Part shown: one piece after another, positions 12,437 to 20,599 of the stretch | How positions within the stretch are numbered: the stretch's first letter is position 1 | Layout of the letters: the number at the start of each line of letters is the position of its first letter | From: Litoreibacter ascidiaceicola | Lineage (GTDB): Bacteria > Pseudomonadota > Alphaproteobacteria > Rhodobacterales > Rhodobacteraceae | DNA length: 64,000 bases | Reading direction: 5' to 3' | Assembly (NCBI RefSeq): GCF_900129235.1 | Contig: NZ_FQUV01000006.1 | Location: 186,001 to 250,000, forward strand | The notes under the pieces: model-generated | Database searches by the model: none | Told to the model about the DNA's origin: nothing | The model's input: the letters and a program-made list of their open reading frames with translations, nothing else | Made by a program: the position numbers and the translations under genes

Positions 12437-13197
12437 ACCACGGGAAACCAATCCTCACGCAATTTGTCACCGGCTTTCATCCCGTGACCCGGAAAGGGCG
12501 GAGAAGTGCGACCGGGCCGTTCAACAAACCGCGCGTCATCCCCGACAAACCGCAACGACAACGCGCGGCGGCGGCTTGCCGCTTCATTACCGCGCGCACC
12601 ATGGGCGGTTCTGAAGTCAAACAAGACAGCATCACCCGGTTCCATTGGCCATTCCAGAACGTCGTCGTCGGCAGGGTTCGGTACGTCAATCCATTGATCT
12701 TCCGAAGCATAGAAATCGCTGTTATCGGCCCAAGACACAGGTCGGACCATGCGGTCCCATTTATGTGATCCAGCGATGAAACGAAGACTGGCTTCGCGCA
12801 CAGGATCAAGCGGGATCCAAAGGCTAACTGTTTGTGAGCCCTCGACGAAATAGTATGGGGAGTCCTGATGCCAAGGCGTCGGTTTCGGTGTGCCCGGTTC
12901 TTTAACCAGCACGTGATCATGAAAGATTTGCGCCGTATCAGAGACCATTGCACGGGCGGCCAGTTCTGCTGCCGGGCTGTCGCGGATCACGCGTTCGAAT
13001 TCGGGAATGCGCTGCCAATTGCAGTAGTCGTCGAAGAAGCGTCCTTGGGTCACAGCGTTCTCTGACGCGTATTCACCTGGCTCACGCATGTTGCGCTCTA
13101 TCCCGTCGGACATGACGTCCACCCAGTCTTTGAACACGCCACGCACCACAACGGCGCCATCGCGCTGGAAGTCTGCAATCTGCTGGTCGGAAATCAT
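12424..13197 (-). CDS. phytanoyl-CoA dioxygenase (PhyH)-family Fe(II)/2-oxoglutarate oxygenase
   Basis: 257 residues. The metal-binding facial triad is visible: HxD at H110/D112 (PTPWHQDSPYYF) and a distal His at H199 (FRTAHGARGN), followed by arginines in SRRRALSLR that fit the 2-oxoglutarate anchor. Bacterial PhyH enzymes hydroxylate small molecules (ectoine, proline derivatives) or demethylate by hydroxylation; the substrate here is unknown. The start at 13197 makes an ATGA overlap with the upstream cyclodeaminase-like gene; an ATG 12 bp upstream is possible. It is the last gene of a tightly coupled minus-strand run. Confidence 0.85.
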   Translation of the reverse strand: MISDQQIADFQRDGAVVVRGVFKDWVDVMSDGIERNMREPGEYASENAVTQGRFFDDYCNWQRIPEFERVIRDSPAAELAARAMVSDTAQIFHDHVLVKEPGTPKPTPWHQDSPYYFVEGSQTVSLWIPLDPVREASLRFIAGSHKWDRMVRPVSWADNSDFYASEDQWIDVPNPADDDVLEWPMEPGDAVLFDFRTAHGARGNEAASRRRALSLRFVGDDARFVERPGRTSPPFPGHGMKAGDKLREDWFPVVYTG

Positions 13198-14102
13198 GCG
13201 GCTTTCCATTGATCAAGGATATAGCGGCAGGTCATCAAATCCAGATGCGCCCCGCCCCCATTTTTGCAGATCGTGATGTCATCAGGCGATCGTTTGAACG
13301 CGCTTGGCGTATAGAAATCGCCCTGAATATCTCCGCGTTGTATTGCTCCACTTTCAAGCGGGATTTTCAGCTCCCCGATATGGTCCAGTGTAGTCTCGAA
13401 GCTGTCAACAAACAGCTTCGCGCGTTGCAACGCCTTGTCGTCAACTTCCCGCATATCTGGGCGGTAAGCGCCAATTAGGTCCAGATGCTGGCCAGCTTGA
13501 AGCCATTCACCTTTGAGAATTGGCTCCGTTGTCATTGTGGCAGTGCAGATGATCTGGGCCTGCTGGACGGCATCAGCTAAATCCGCGATGGAGGTCGCTC
13601 CATTGGCCTCAGCGAAGGTCGTCGCGTAGTCCGTATTTCTACCCCACACAATATAGCGGGAATGCGGAAAAGCGCTGCGATAGGCGTCGATCATATTGCC
13701 TGCAACAGTGCCGGTTCCGATCACAAGGATCGTGTCCGGATCAGGGTTTGCTAACAGCTTCGCGGCATACAGGCTGTCACCCGCAGTCTTCCATTTGGTG
13801 ACCAGATGGAAGTCGACCAATGCTTCCAGCTCTCCCGTTTCGTCGGAAAACATCGAGACCGACCCATTGACCACCGGTCGCCCCGCAGCTTTGTTTCCAG
13901 GGAAAATAGTGGCGGACTTCACAGCCACACCCAAGCCGTCGATCCAAGCGGAACGCGAGAGCAATGTATCGGGATCGCGGTACAAAAAGGTATCACCAAT
14001 TTCGGCTTTAGGCAGCGTATGACCAGCGGCGAGCGCGTTTGTCAGGCCTGCCCAGCTAATAGCAGCCTCGCCTTCTTCGAATCCGATGATGTCGATGCTC
14101 AA
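13194..14102 (-). CDS. ornithine cyclodeaminase / mu-crystallin family oxidoreductase
   Basis: 302 residues. The family fold has an NAD(H)-binding Rossmann motif (VIGTGTVAGNMIDAY) in the middle and a substrate region near KSATIFPGN. Members include ornithine cyclodeaminase, alanine dehydrogenase and ketimine reductases, so the reaction is probably amination/deamination or imine reduction of an amino acid. It overlaps the genes on both sides by 4 bp. Co-occurrence with a PhyH oxygenase suggests the two handle consecutive steps on the same amino compound. Confidence 0.85.
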   Translation of the reverse strand: MSIDIIGFEEGEAAISWAGLTNALAAGHTLPKAEIGDTFLYRDPDTLLSRSAWIDGLGVAVKSATIFPGNKAAGRPVVNGSVSMFSDETGELEALVDFHLVTKWKTAGDSLYAAKLLANPDPDTILVIGTGTVAGNMIDAYRSAFPHSRYIVWGRNTDYATTFAEANGATSIADLADAVQQAQIICTATMTTEPILKGEWLQAGQHLDLIGAYRPDMREVDDKALQRAKLFVDSFETTLDHIGELKIPLESGAIQRGDIQGDFYTPSAFKRSPDDITICKNGGGAHLDLMTCRYILDQWKAA

Positions 14103-14719
14103 GCTGCAGCCTCCTCGGCACTTAAAAGCCCGTGTGATACCAAGCAGTCTGCCCAGCCTTGCGGGTTTTCGAACAGGTGGGCTTTCCAGCCCCGCGATAG
14201 CGCCATGTCGATGTTATCGACGCGGTCGTCGGCAAACAGCAAGGATTCAGGCGCAAGGCCACAATCATCTTCCAGCATCTGGTAGATTTTCGGGTCAGGT
14301 TTGATCACCTGCATGTGGCCGGAAATGTAGCGACGATCGAACTCGCCAAGGTAGCTATACACCGTTTCGGCATAGTCGAAACTGCCGATGCCAAAGTTGC
14401 TGAGCGCAAATACCGGAACGCTTTTGCTGCGCAAGGCCCGAAGCAGCTTCACGGAATGGTCTATGGTGGGCGATGCCATTTCAATCCAGTGATCATGCCA
14501 CATCCGAATTTCATCGCGCCATTTCGGGTACGCTTCTGCTGCCTCGTAGATCGTCTCTTTGAACGGCCCACCCAGATCAACCTTGTCGTTCATTCCGTGC
14601 AAATCGACTTCGGCAAACATCGCCTTGCGACGGTCTTCCCCGATTGCGCTGTCGTAAAAACGCTCCGGTTGCCACTCGATCAGCACGTTGCCGATGTCGA
14701 AGATAACTGCCTTGATCAT
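14099..14719 (-). CDS. HAD-superfamily phosphatase, YihX-like
   Basis: 206 residues. HAD motif I is FDIGNVLIEW (D8), with a DxGN form like the YihX sugar-phosphatase group. Motif II is in VFALSNF and motif III/IV in KPDPKIYQ and LFADDRVDNI. All catalytic positions look present, so it is probably an active phosphatase or dehalogenase-fold hydrolase of small metabolites. It overlaps its upstream neighbour fghA and the cyclodeaminase-like gene by 4 bp each. Confidence 0.85.
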   Translation of the reverse strand: MIKAVIFDIGNVLIEWQPERFYDSAIGEDRRKAMFAEVDLHGMNDKVDLGGPFKETIYEAAEAYPKWRDEIRMWHDHWIEMASPTIDHSVKLLRALRSKSVPVFALSNFGIGSFDYAETVYSYLGEFDRRYISGHMQVIKPDPKIYQMLEDDCGLAPESLLFADDRVDNIDMALSRGWKAHLFENPQGWADCLVSHGLLSAEEAAA

Positions 14720-15546
14720 GCGTATAGAGCCTCCGCGTGGAAGGTGATGTGGTCTTCCATGAAGGTGGAGACGAAGAAATATGAGTGATCGTAGCCTGGC
14801 TGCATCCTGAAGATAATTTCCTGACGCTTGGCAGCCGCGGCTTGGGCGAGCGTCTCGGGTTTCAGCAGGTCGAGGAATTGGTCCTTCGTGCCTGTGTCGA
14901 TCAGAATTGGCCCGTCGAAGCCGTGTTTCGCCATCAGCAGGCTGGCATCATGTTCGGCCCATTCATCCTCTTCAAAGCCCAGATACGCCGTAAACTGTCT
15001 GCGTCCCCAATCTGAATCGGTAGGATTGCAGATCGGAGAAAATGCCGAGACGCTGGCAAAGCGGCCAGTTTCGCGCATCGCGATCGTTAGCGCACCATGA
15101 CCGCCCATAGAGTGGCCGGTGATTGCTTGCCGCGTTACATCCAGCGGGAATTTGTCGAATACCAGATCGGTCAATTCCTTGGTGATATAATCATACATCT
15201 GAAAATGTGGCGCCCACGGGTTTTGTGTGGCGTTGACGTAGAAGCCCGCGCCTTGGCCCAGATCGAATGCCTCGTCATTGGCGATGTCGTCACCTCGGGG
15301 TGAGGTGTCGGGGAAGATCAACGCGATACCTTGCTCCGCAGCCCAGCCTTGGGCGGCAGCTTTCACCATGGCGTTCTCGTGGGTGCAGGTTAGGCCGGAC
15401 AGATACCATAGGACAGGCACTGGACCGTCCTTCGCCTCGGCGGGTAGAAACAGCCCGAATGTCATATCGCAATCGCAGCTTTCGGAGCGGTGGGAATAGA
15501 CGCCTTGGACTCCGCCAAAGCACGCGTTTTCGGAAATCGTTTCCAT
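14716..15546 (-). CDS. fghA: S-formylglutathione hydrolase
   Basis: 276 residues, normal length. Esterase-D family alpha/beta hydrolase with nucleophile elbow GHSMGG (Ser146), N-terminal LSGLTCTHEN and C-terminal GYDHSYFF carrying the catalytic His. It hydrolyses S-formylglutathione to formate and glutathione, the second step of glutathione-dependent formaldehyde oxidation; the first enzyme, adhI, lies about 4 kb away on the same strand. Here fghA sits in an operon with a dioxygenase, a cyclodeaminase homologue and a carrier rather than next to adhI, which hints that a neighbouring reaction releases formaldehyde. Confidence 0.94.
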   Translation of the reverse strand: METISENACFGGVQGVYSHRSESCDCDMTFGLFLPAEAKDGPVPVLWYLSGLTCTHENAMVKAAAQGWAAEQGIALIFPDTSPRGDDIANDEAFDLGQGAGFYVNATQNPWAPHFQMYDYITKELTDLVFDKFPLDVTRQAITGHSMGGHGALTIAMRETGRFASVSAFSPICNPTDSDWGRRQFTAYLGFEEDEWAEHDASLLMAKHGFDGPILIDTGTKDQFLDLLKPETLAQAAAAKRQEIIFRMQPGYDHSYFFVSTFMEDHITFHAEALYA

Positions 15547-15556
15547 GGTGTCTCCT

Positions 15557-16480
15557 TTAGCTGACCCAACCTATTACCAGCGACACCGTCAGAATGCTGA
15601 CGGCGGTTGAGATAAGAATACTGGCGGAAACCCGCGTCGGGGCAACCCCATAATGCTGGGCGATCATGTAAACATTGCCCGCGACTGGCAAGGCGGCGGC
15701 GGCAATCATCACGGAAGCCGAATAGGGGTCCACCGCAAACAGCCACAACGCCGAGACAGCAACCGCAGCGGGATGAAGCACTAGTTTCGAGAAAGACAGC
15801 CAGGTTGCCACCTCCATACGTTCCGCTGATTTGGTCGCGAGCGAAGCGCCGATTGCAAACAACGCTCCCGGAGTTGCGGCACCGCCAAGGATAGACAGGA
15901 ATTCGTTTAGTGGCACCGGAATGGGCATTGCAGAAGCAGACCAGGCAAACCCGAGCACGATAGAAACGATCATCGGGTTTTTGATCAGGCCCGTTCCCAC
16001 GGTTTTGAGTATCCCGAGTGACATGCGCCCGTCGCGTGATCCGGTGATCAGGATGACCACGAGGCTGCCGAAGAAGATCAGGTCCACCGCCAAGATCAGC
16101 ATAACTGGTCCGATGGCGTTTTCGCCCATGAGAAGAACCAGCATTGGAACGCCAAGAAAGCCGACATTACCGATAACGCCGCATTGCGCCTCGATGGCCG
16201 CTTCCTCAACCGATCGCCACCGAAGCAACGCGACGGAGGTGACGATCAGATAGACCAGTGCCGTGGCCCAGAAATAGGCGACGATGTAGCTCCAGTCCAA
16301 AATCTCGACCAGTGACAGGTTGGCGGAGAACCGGAACAGCATGGCCGACAAGGCGAAGTAGAAAACAAATTTCGTCAAATAGCCGGTTGCTTCGGGTGTG
16401 AAGAACTTCACCCGTCCAGCCCAATAGCCCACACCGATAATGGCGAAAAAGGGCAGCGTTTTCAGAAATATCTCCAGCAT
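15557..16480 (-). CDS. AEC-family transporter
   Basis: 307 residues with about ten hydrophobic helices, consistent with the auxin efflux carrier (AEC) family of secondary exporters for organic acids, amino acids or related compounds. The segment GNVGFLGVPML is typical. The start MLEIFLKT at 16480 follows a GGGGAAGG ribosome site; a codon 18 bp upstream is also in frame. It ends 10 bp before fghA and is probably the transporter of the fghA/cyclodeaminase/dioxygenase operon. Confidence 0.85.
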   Translation of the reverse strand: MLEIFLKTLPFFAIIGVGYWAGRVKFFTPEATGYLTKFVFYFALSAMLFRFSANLSLVEILDWSYIVAYFWATALVYLIVTSVALLRWRSVEEAAIEAQCGVIGNVGFLGVPMLVLLMGENAIGPVMLILAVDLIFFGSLVVILITGSRDGRMSLGILKTVGTGLIKNPMIVSIVLGFAWSASAMPIPVPLNEFLSILGGAATPGALFAIGASLATKSAERMEVATWLSFSKLVLHPAAVAVSALWLFAVDPYSASVMIAAAALPVAGNVYMIAQHYGVAPTRVSASILISTAVSILTVSLVIGWVS

Positions 16481-16522
16481 CGCCTTCCCCGATATCACGG
16501 TCTCGGGAAAGGCAACAGTGGC

Positions 16523-17497
16523 TTAGCCGCTGCCGATCAAAACACCGGCGGCCAGAACCAGTGCGCCACCAAGAACGACCTGCAAGGCTGCGCGGAAGAA
16601 CGGCGTTTCCATGAAGCGGTTCTGAATCCACGCAATGGCCCAAAGCTCGATGAACACGACGATGGCGGCGATGGTGGTGGCAGTCCAGAAATCCGTGATC
16701 AGGTAAGGCAGCGCGTGCCCCAAACCACCGACGGTGGTCATTATCCCCGAGGCGAACCCACGCTTCCAAGGTGAGCCACGACCTGACAATTGCCCGTCAT
16801 CTGACGCCGCTTCGGTGAAGCCCATTGAGATACCGGCGCCGACCGAAGCAGCGAGACCCACAAGGAACGTGTCCCAGGTATTGCCCGTTGCAAAGGCTGC
16901 GGCGAATATCGGGGCAAGGGTCGAGACCGAGCCGTCCATGAGACCCGCCAAACCTGGTTGGACCCAAGTCAACACAAACTGGCGGTGCGCTTCCTTGTCC
17001 TCGGTGTCGCGTACTTCGCCATCAACTTTTGCTGTCAAATCAGCTGCGGTTTGCTCGTGGCCAGCCTCCGCCGCGGCCAAATCACCTAACAGTTTACGGG
17101 TATCGGCATCGGTGGTCCGTTTGGCGGCAAGTTCATAGAACCGTTGCGCGTCGCGTTCCATTTGTCCGGCCTGTTCGCGAATTTTTTCGAGACCGAGGTT
17201 TTCAACCAGCCAAATGGGCGAACGTGCATAGAAGCCCGCAACATGCTCTCGGCGCAAAAGAGGTATGACATCACCGAACCGCTTCTTGTGCAGATCAATT
17301 AGCATCTGTCGGTGGGTGTCTTCTTCCGCAGCCATGGCTTCAAAAATCTCGGCAGTTGCGGCAAAGCTTTCGCGTAAACGCTCGGCGTATCCTCGGTAGA
17401 TGCGTGCGTCATCTTCCTCGGACGAGATCGCCAAAGCGAGGACTTCTTGCTCGGTTAGATCAGTGAAGCGACGTCGGAAGCTGACGGAGGGAAGCAT
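16523..17497 (-). CDS. mbfA: ferritin-like/VIT1 fusion iron exporter (MbfA)
   Basis: 324 residues. Residues about 10-160 form a rubrerythrin/ferritin-like four-helix domain with repeated Glu/His signatures (SSEEDDARIY, MAAEEDTHRQM, MERDAQRFYELAA, AEAGHEQTA). Residues about 165-324 are a VIT1/CCC1 membrane domain with GLMDGSVSTLAP and further hydrophobic helices. This is the architecture of membrane-bound ferritin A, which exports iron and protects against peroxide in Bradyrhizobium and Agrobacterium, where Irr represses it. A perfect Irr-type palindrome lies 14 bp upstream of the ATG, and the ribosome site AGGAG is between them. Confidence 0.93.
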   Translation of the reverse strand: MLPSVSFRRRFTDLTEQEVLALAISSEEDDARIYRGYAERLRESFAATAEIFEAMAAEEDTHRQMLIDLHKKRFGDVIPLLRREHVAGFYARSPIWLVENLGLEKIREQAGQMERDAQRFYELAAKRTTDADTRKLLGDLAAAEAGHEQTAADLTAKVDGEVRDTEDKEAHRQFVLTWVQPGLAGLMDGSVSTLAPIFAAAFATGNTWDTFLVGLAASVGAGISMGFTEAASDDGQLSGRGSPWKRGFASGIMTTVGGLGHALPYLITDFWTATTIAAIVVFIELWAIAWIQNRFMETPFFRAALQVVLGGALVLAAGVLIGSG

Positions 17498-17511
17498 CGG
17501 GAACTCCTAAA

Positions 17512-17526
17512 TTAGAATAGTTCTAA
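17512..17526 (-). promoter_or_regulatory. Irr box (iron control element) of mbfA
   Basis: TTAGAATAGTTCTAA is a perfect 6+6 inverted repeat with a 3-bp centre. On the mbfA strand it reads TTTTAGAACTATTCTAATTT, close to the known alphaproteobacterial ICE/Irr consensus. It sits just upstream of the mbfA ribosome site, where Irr binding would block transcription when iron is scarce. This is a match by eye to a known motif next to a known type of target. Confidence 0.8.
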
Positions 17527-17566
17527 AATAGAGAATTCGTTGGGGAGTTCAACCCTTAGAATAAAG

Positions 17567-17643
17567 TGAACTGATCGGTTCAAAACGCGCTTGTAAAAGT
17601 GAACGACTCGGTTTAGATAGCTGTATATGAACTGATCGGTTCA
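17567..17643 (+). promoter_or_regulatory. duplicated palindromic operator
   Basis: The 16-bp near-palindrome TGAACTGATCGGTTCA occurs exactly at 17567-17582 and again at 17628-17643. A degenerate copy (12 of 16 matches) lies between them at 17600-17615. The arms TGAAC/GTTCA around a GATC centre look like a TetR-family operator. A weak promoter (TTGTAA 17591-17596, TAGATA 17614-17619) lies between the exact copies, so the second would cover the transcription start of the secreted-protein gene. The nearby TetR gene at 18052 is the natural candidate ligand; this is inference. Confidence 0.65.
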
Positions 17644-17663
17644 CTTTTTGAAGGATAAGAATC

Positions 17664-17930
17664 ATGAACACTCTCAAGTCTGCCCTGATCGCTGCCTCTG
17701 TTGCTTTTGCTGGCCCTGCGCTGGCTGACGGAGGTGCGTCATTCGTATATTTCCCCAACCTTACCTACCCTACACAGGATGTGACCGTGACTCGGGTTCA
17801 ATCCAGCACGCTGGAGCAAGCCCCCAAGGGTTGCAGCTTGCTTGAACTTGGTGCGGGCGTTCAGAAAGATGTGTGCGGTACGCTCACACAATCTGAACTG
17901 GTAAAACGCAAGCTTGCGCAGGACGAGTAG
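17664..17930 (+). CDS. small secreted protein with one cysteine pair
   Basis: 88 residues. A clear signal peptide (MNTLKSALIAASVAFAGPALA, cut after residue 21) precedes a mature chain of about 67 residues with two cysteines (C57, C71) that could form a disulfide in the periplasm. The family is not recognised. The ribosome site AAGGA precedes the ATG by 8 bp. The promoter region carries two exact copies of a palindromic operator, and a hairpin terminator follows, so it is a monocistronic regulated unit. Confidence 0.75.
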   Translation: MNTLKSALIAASVAFAGPALADGGASFVYFPNLTYPTQDVTVTRVQSSTLEQAPKGCSLLELGAGVQKDVCGTLTQSELVKRKLAQDE

Positions 17931-17956
17931 CTCCCCCTACTTGGAAGCGTGAGTCT

Positions 17957-17980
17957 GGGCGGGCATCATAGCCCGCCCTT
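17957..17980 (+). terminator. hairpin terminator after the secreted-protein gene
   Basis: GGGCGGGC and GCCCGCCC form a perfect 8-bp stem with a 6-base loop (ATCATA), 26 bp after the stop. Only a short TT follows, so termination may be incomplete. It separates the secreted-protein unit from the TetR gene. Confidence 0.6.
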
Positions 17981-17995
17981 AATCATTGGCGGACA

Positions 17996-18025
17996 TTGCC
18001 CAAACTAAACTGTATGGTCTATAAT
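17996..18025 (+). promoter_or_regulatory. sigma70-type promoter of the TetR gene
   Basis: TTGCCC at 17996-18001 and TATAAT at 18020-18025 are separated by 18 bp. They lie 26 bp upstream of the TTG start of the TetR regulator and after the terminator hairpin, so the regulator has its own promoter. Confidence 0.5.
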
Positions 18026-18051
18026 AGCGCATTAAGGCGGGAGGCACTCAC

Positions 18052-18669
18052 TTGGACGGAAACACACCTGAAATCAAACGCGGCCGCAAATACGATCAAG
18101 TGATCGCAGGTGCGCGCGACGTGTTTCTGGCGCAGGGTTTCGAAGGTGCAAGTGTTGACTTGATCGCGCGTGAAGCCGGCGTCTCGAAAGCCACGCTCTA
18201 CAGCTATTTTCCGGACAAGCGCATTCTGTTCATCGAGGTTGCCAAGCAGGAATGCGCCTCGCAGGCTGATCGCGCCTTACAGGTGGATTCAACCGATGTT
18301 CCGGTCCGCGAAATGCTGACGATCATGTCGCATAAAATGATGGAGTTTCTGACCTCCAACTTCGCGCAGCGCATCTTCCGGATTTGCGTGGCCGAGTCGG
18401 ATCGTTTTCCAGAACTCGGCCGTGAATTCTATGCGTCTGGCCCTAAACTGTTGGAAGACCGCCTGAGCGAATATTTCAAGCATGCCTGCGAACGTGGCGA
18501 GTTGAAGATCGACGATCTGGGTCTTGCCGCAATGCAATTCCAAGAACTCGTGAAGTCGGAAATCTTCGTGAAGATGATCTTCAATATCATCGAAAAGCCG
18601 ACCGACGCCGAAGTGGACCGCATCATCGACGGGGCAGTTGACATGTTCTTGGCGCGATACGGTGTCTAG
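18052..18669 (+). CDS. TetR/AcrR-family regulator, AefR-like
   Basis: 205 residues from a TTG start with a GGGAGG ribosome site 7 bp upstream. The N-terminal TetR helix-turn-helix spans about residues 10-60 (FEGASVDLIAREAGVSKATLYSYFPDK). The rest fits the AefR-type ligand-binding domain. It probably represses a nearby unit; the duplicated palindromes upstream of the small secreted protein are the best candidate site. It ends convergent with the NYN gene, sharing 4 bp. Confidence 0.9.
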   Translation: MDGNTPEIKRGRKYDQVIAGARDVFLAQGFEGASVDLIAREAGVSKATLYSYFPDKRILFIEVAKQECASQADRALQVDSTDVPVREMLTIMSHKMMEFLTSNFAQRIFRICVAESDRFPELGREFYASGPKLLEDRLSEYFKHACERGELKIDDLGLAAMQFQELVKSEIFVKMIFNIIEKPTDAEVDRIIDGAVDMFLARYGV

Positions 18670-19382
18670 TTAACCCGCCGCAGCATAAGTTTGTTGCCGT
18701 CTTTGCGCGTCTCGAAATGCTTCAACTTACGCATTAGGTCACTTAGCTTTTTCTCACCATATGTGCGCGTGTCGAAATCCGGATTGTCCGCCATCACGAG
18801 CTGACCCAGCGCACCCAAGTCATACCACTCGTCATCAGTGTTCATCTTGTCCATGGCCCTCAGGATCAGGGGCGTTGCCTTGGTCGGGTTTTCTTTCGTG
18901 GTGGATGGTTTGGGATCACTTCCACGCGCAGGCGCGGGTTCCTCAATCAGGTTTTCTATAAAGATAAACCGGTTGCACACGTTTCGAAGGGCTTCCGGTG
19001 CCTTGCGTTCGCCAATTCCGATAACTTCCAGACCCTCTTCCCTGATGCGCGACGCGAGACGGGTGAAGTCACTGTCCGACGAAACCAGCACAAACCCGTC
19101 AAAGCGACCCGTGTGCAATATATCCATAGCGTCAATGACCAAACCGATATCGGACGCGTTCTTGCCCTTGGTATTTGCGGTTTCCTGATGGGCTACCAAG
19201 CCAAGCGCCCGGATTTTATCCGTCCATTTCTTCAGTTGCCCACTCGACCAATCACCATAGACGCGTCGCAAAGCCGGCTCGCCAAAGGTCGTGACCTCTT
19301 TCAAAACCGCCTCCGCATTGTCCGCAGGAATATTGTCGGCGTCGATTAACACCGCGTAGAGCTGTCGAGAACGCTCAGCCAC
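18666..19382 (-). CDS. NYN-domain protein with OST-HTH/LOTUS-like C-terminus
   Basis: 238 residues from a GTG whose first base is the last base of the adhI stop. The NYN (PIN-like) domain shows LIDADN (D14, D16) and VSSDSDF, acidic residues that bind metal in this nuclease fold. A low-complexity linker (about 155-170) precedes a C-terminal region (YGEKKLSDLMRKL) resembling the OST-HTH/LOTUS RNA-binding domain. The family is predicted to cleave RNA; targets are unknown. One-base coupling to adhI suggests co-expression with formaldehyde oxidation. Confidence 0.85.
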   Translation of the reverse strand: MAERSRQLYAVLIDADNIPADNAEAVLKEVTTFGEPALRRVYGDWSSGQLKKWTDKIRALGLVAHQETANTKGKNASDIGLVIDAMDILHTGRFDGFVLVSSDSDFTRLASRIREEGLEVIGIGERKAPEALRNVCNRFIFIENLIEEPAPARGSDPKPSTTKENPTKATPLILRAMDKMNTDDEWYDLGALGQLVMADNPDFDTRTYGEKKLSDLMRKLKHFETRKDGNKLMLRRVN

Positions 19383-20494
19383 TAGTAGATCACGACTGAC
19401 CGGATCGACTCGCCTGAATGCATCAAATCGAAACCTTTGTTGATGTCGTCGAGCCCCATTGTATGCGTGATCATTGGGTCGATTTCAATTTTGCCGTCCA
19501 TGTACCAGTCAACAATCTTGGGAACATCGGTGCGGCCACGTGCGCCACCAAAAGCAGTGCCACGCCAGCTGCGGCCTGTGACTAACTGGAAGGGTCGAGT
19601 ACTGATTTCCGCACCTGCGGGCGCCACTCCGATGATGATCGATTCACCCCAGCCCTTATGCGCAGCTTCCAAAGCGGTCCGCATCACGCCAACATTGCCA
19701 GTCGCATCAAACGTATAGTCCGCGCCACCCTTTGTAAGGGCGACCAGATAGGCAACGAGATCGCCGTCAACCTCGGTGGGATTTACGAAATCTGTCATGC
19801 CGAAACGCGTCGCCATCTCGACCTTCGACGGGTTGATGTCCACGCCGACGATCTGATCTGCCCCGGCAAGTCGAAGGCCTTGAATGACGTTCAGGCCAAT
19901 GCCACCAAGCCCGAACACGATGGCGCGCGACCCGATCTCGACTTTGGCGGTATTGATTACGGCACCAATTCCGGTTGTGACACCGCAGCCGATGTAGCAA
20001 ATTTTCTCAAATGGGGCGTCTTCGCGAACTTTGGCCAAAGCGATCTCTGGAACAACCGAGTGGTTCGCAAAAGTTGAGCAGCCCATGTAGTGCAGAATCG
20101 GATCACCATCGAGGGTCGAGAACCGGGATGTCCCGTCTGGCATAAGCCCCTGCCCTTGTGTTGACCGGATAGACTGACACAGATTGGTTTTCGGGTTCAG
20201 GCAGTATTCGCACTCACGGCATTCAGGCGTGTAGAGGGGGATAACATGATCCCCCTTTTTCAGGGTCGTGACGCCGGGCCCAACATCCACAACCACACCC
20301 GCACCCTCATGCCCAAGAATGGCAGGGAACAGACCTTCAGGATCCGCACCGGACAGAGTGAACTCGTCGGTATGACAAATTCCCGTAGCTTTCATCTCAA
20401 CAAGCACCTCACCTTCGCGGGGGCCGTCCAGATTCACATCCATGATTTCAAGCGGTTTCCCTGCTTCGACGGCGACGGCTGCTCTGGTGCGCAT
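19382..20494 (-). CDS. adhI: S-(hydroxymethyl)glutathione dehydrogenase (class III alcohol dehydrogenase)
   Basis: 370 residues. Zinc-dependent medium-chain dehydrogenase that oxidises S-hydroxymethylglutathione with NAD+. The catalytic zinc site [10 protein letters not shown], the structural zinc loop [15 protein letters not shown] and the class III signature [14 protein letters not shown] are all present, and the NAD motif is GLGGIGLNV. The start at 20494 has AGAGGAT upstream; the frame remains open to an ATG at 20560 giving a 22-residue extension that I think is untranslated. It works with fghA in glutathione-dependent formaldehyde oxidation and is coupled to a NYN gene. Confidence 0.94.
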   Translation of the reverse strand: MRTRAAVAVEAGKPLEIMDVNLDGPREGEVLVEMKATGICHTDEFTLSGADPEGLFPAILGHEGAGVVVDVGPGVTTLKKGDHVIPLYTPECRECEYCLNPKTNLCQSIRSTQGQGLMPDGTSRFSTLDGDPILHYMGCSTFANHSVVPEIALAKVREDAPFEKICYIGCGVTTGIGAVINTAKVEIGSRAIVFGLGGIGLNVIQGLRLAGADQIVGVDINPSKVEMATRFGMTDFVNPTEVDGDLVAYLVALTKGGADYTFDATGNVGVMRTALEAAHKGWGESIIIGVAPAGAEISTRPFQLVTGRSWRGTAFGGARGRTDVPKIVDWYMDGKIEIDPMITHTMGLDDINKGFDLMHSGESIRSVVIY

Positions 20495-20599
20495 GTTGTG
20501 ATCCTCTTTCAGTGCGTTGAGGTCAACCTTGCGCATAGTCGCGCTGAAATCAATCGCCATGGGTTTGCTCTCGTATGTCAGACGCAGTAAACCGCTGTG

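Noticed and set aside
17556-17570. Second TTAGAA half site upstream of the secreted-protein gene as another Irr box
   Set aside because: Only one arm is present (TTAGAATAAAGTGAA); without the inverted arm it does not support an Irr site.
20495-20560. 22-residue N-terminal extension of adhI starting at the ATG at 20560
   Set aside because: AdhI proteins usually start at MRTRAAVA, and the ATG at 20494 has the better ribosome site. Kept only as an alternative.
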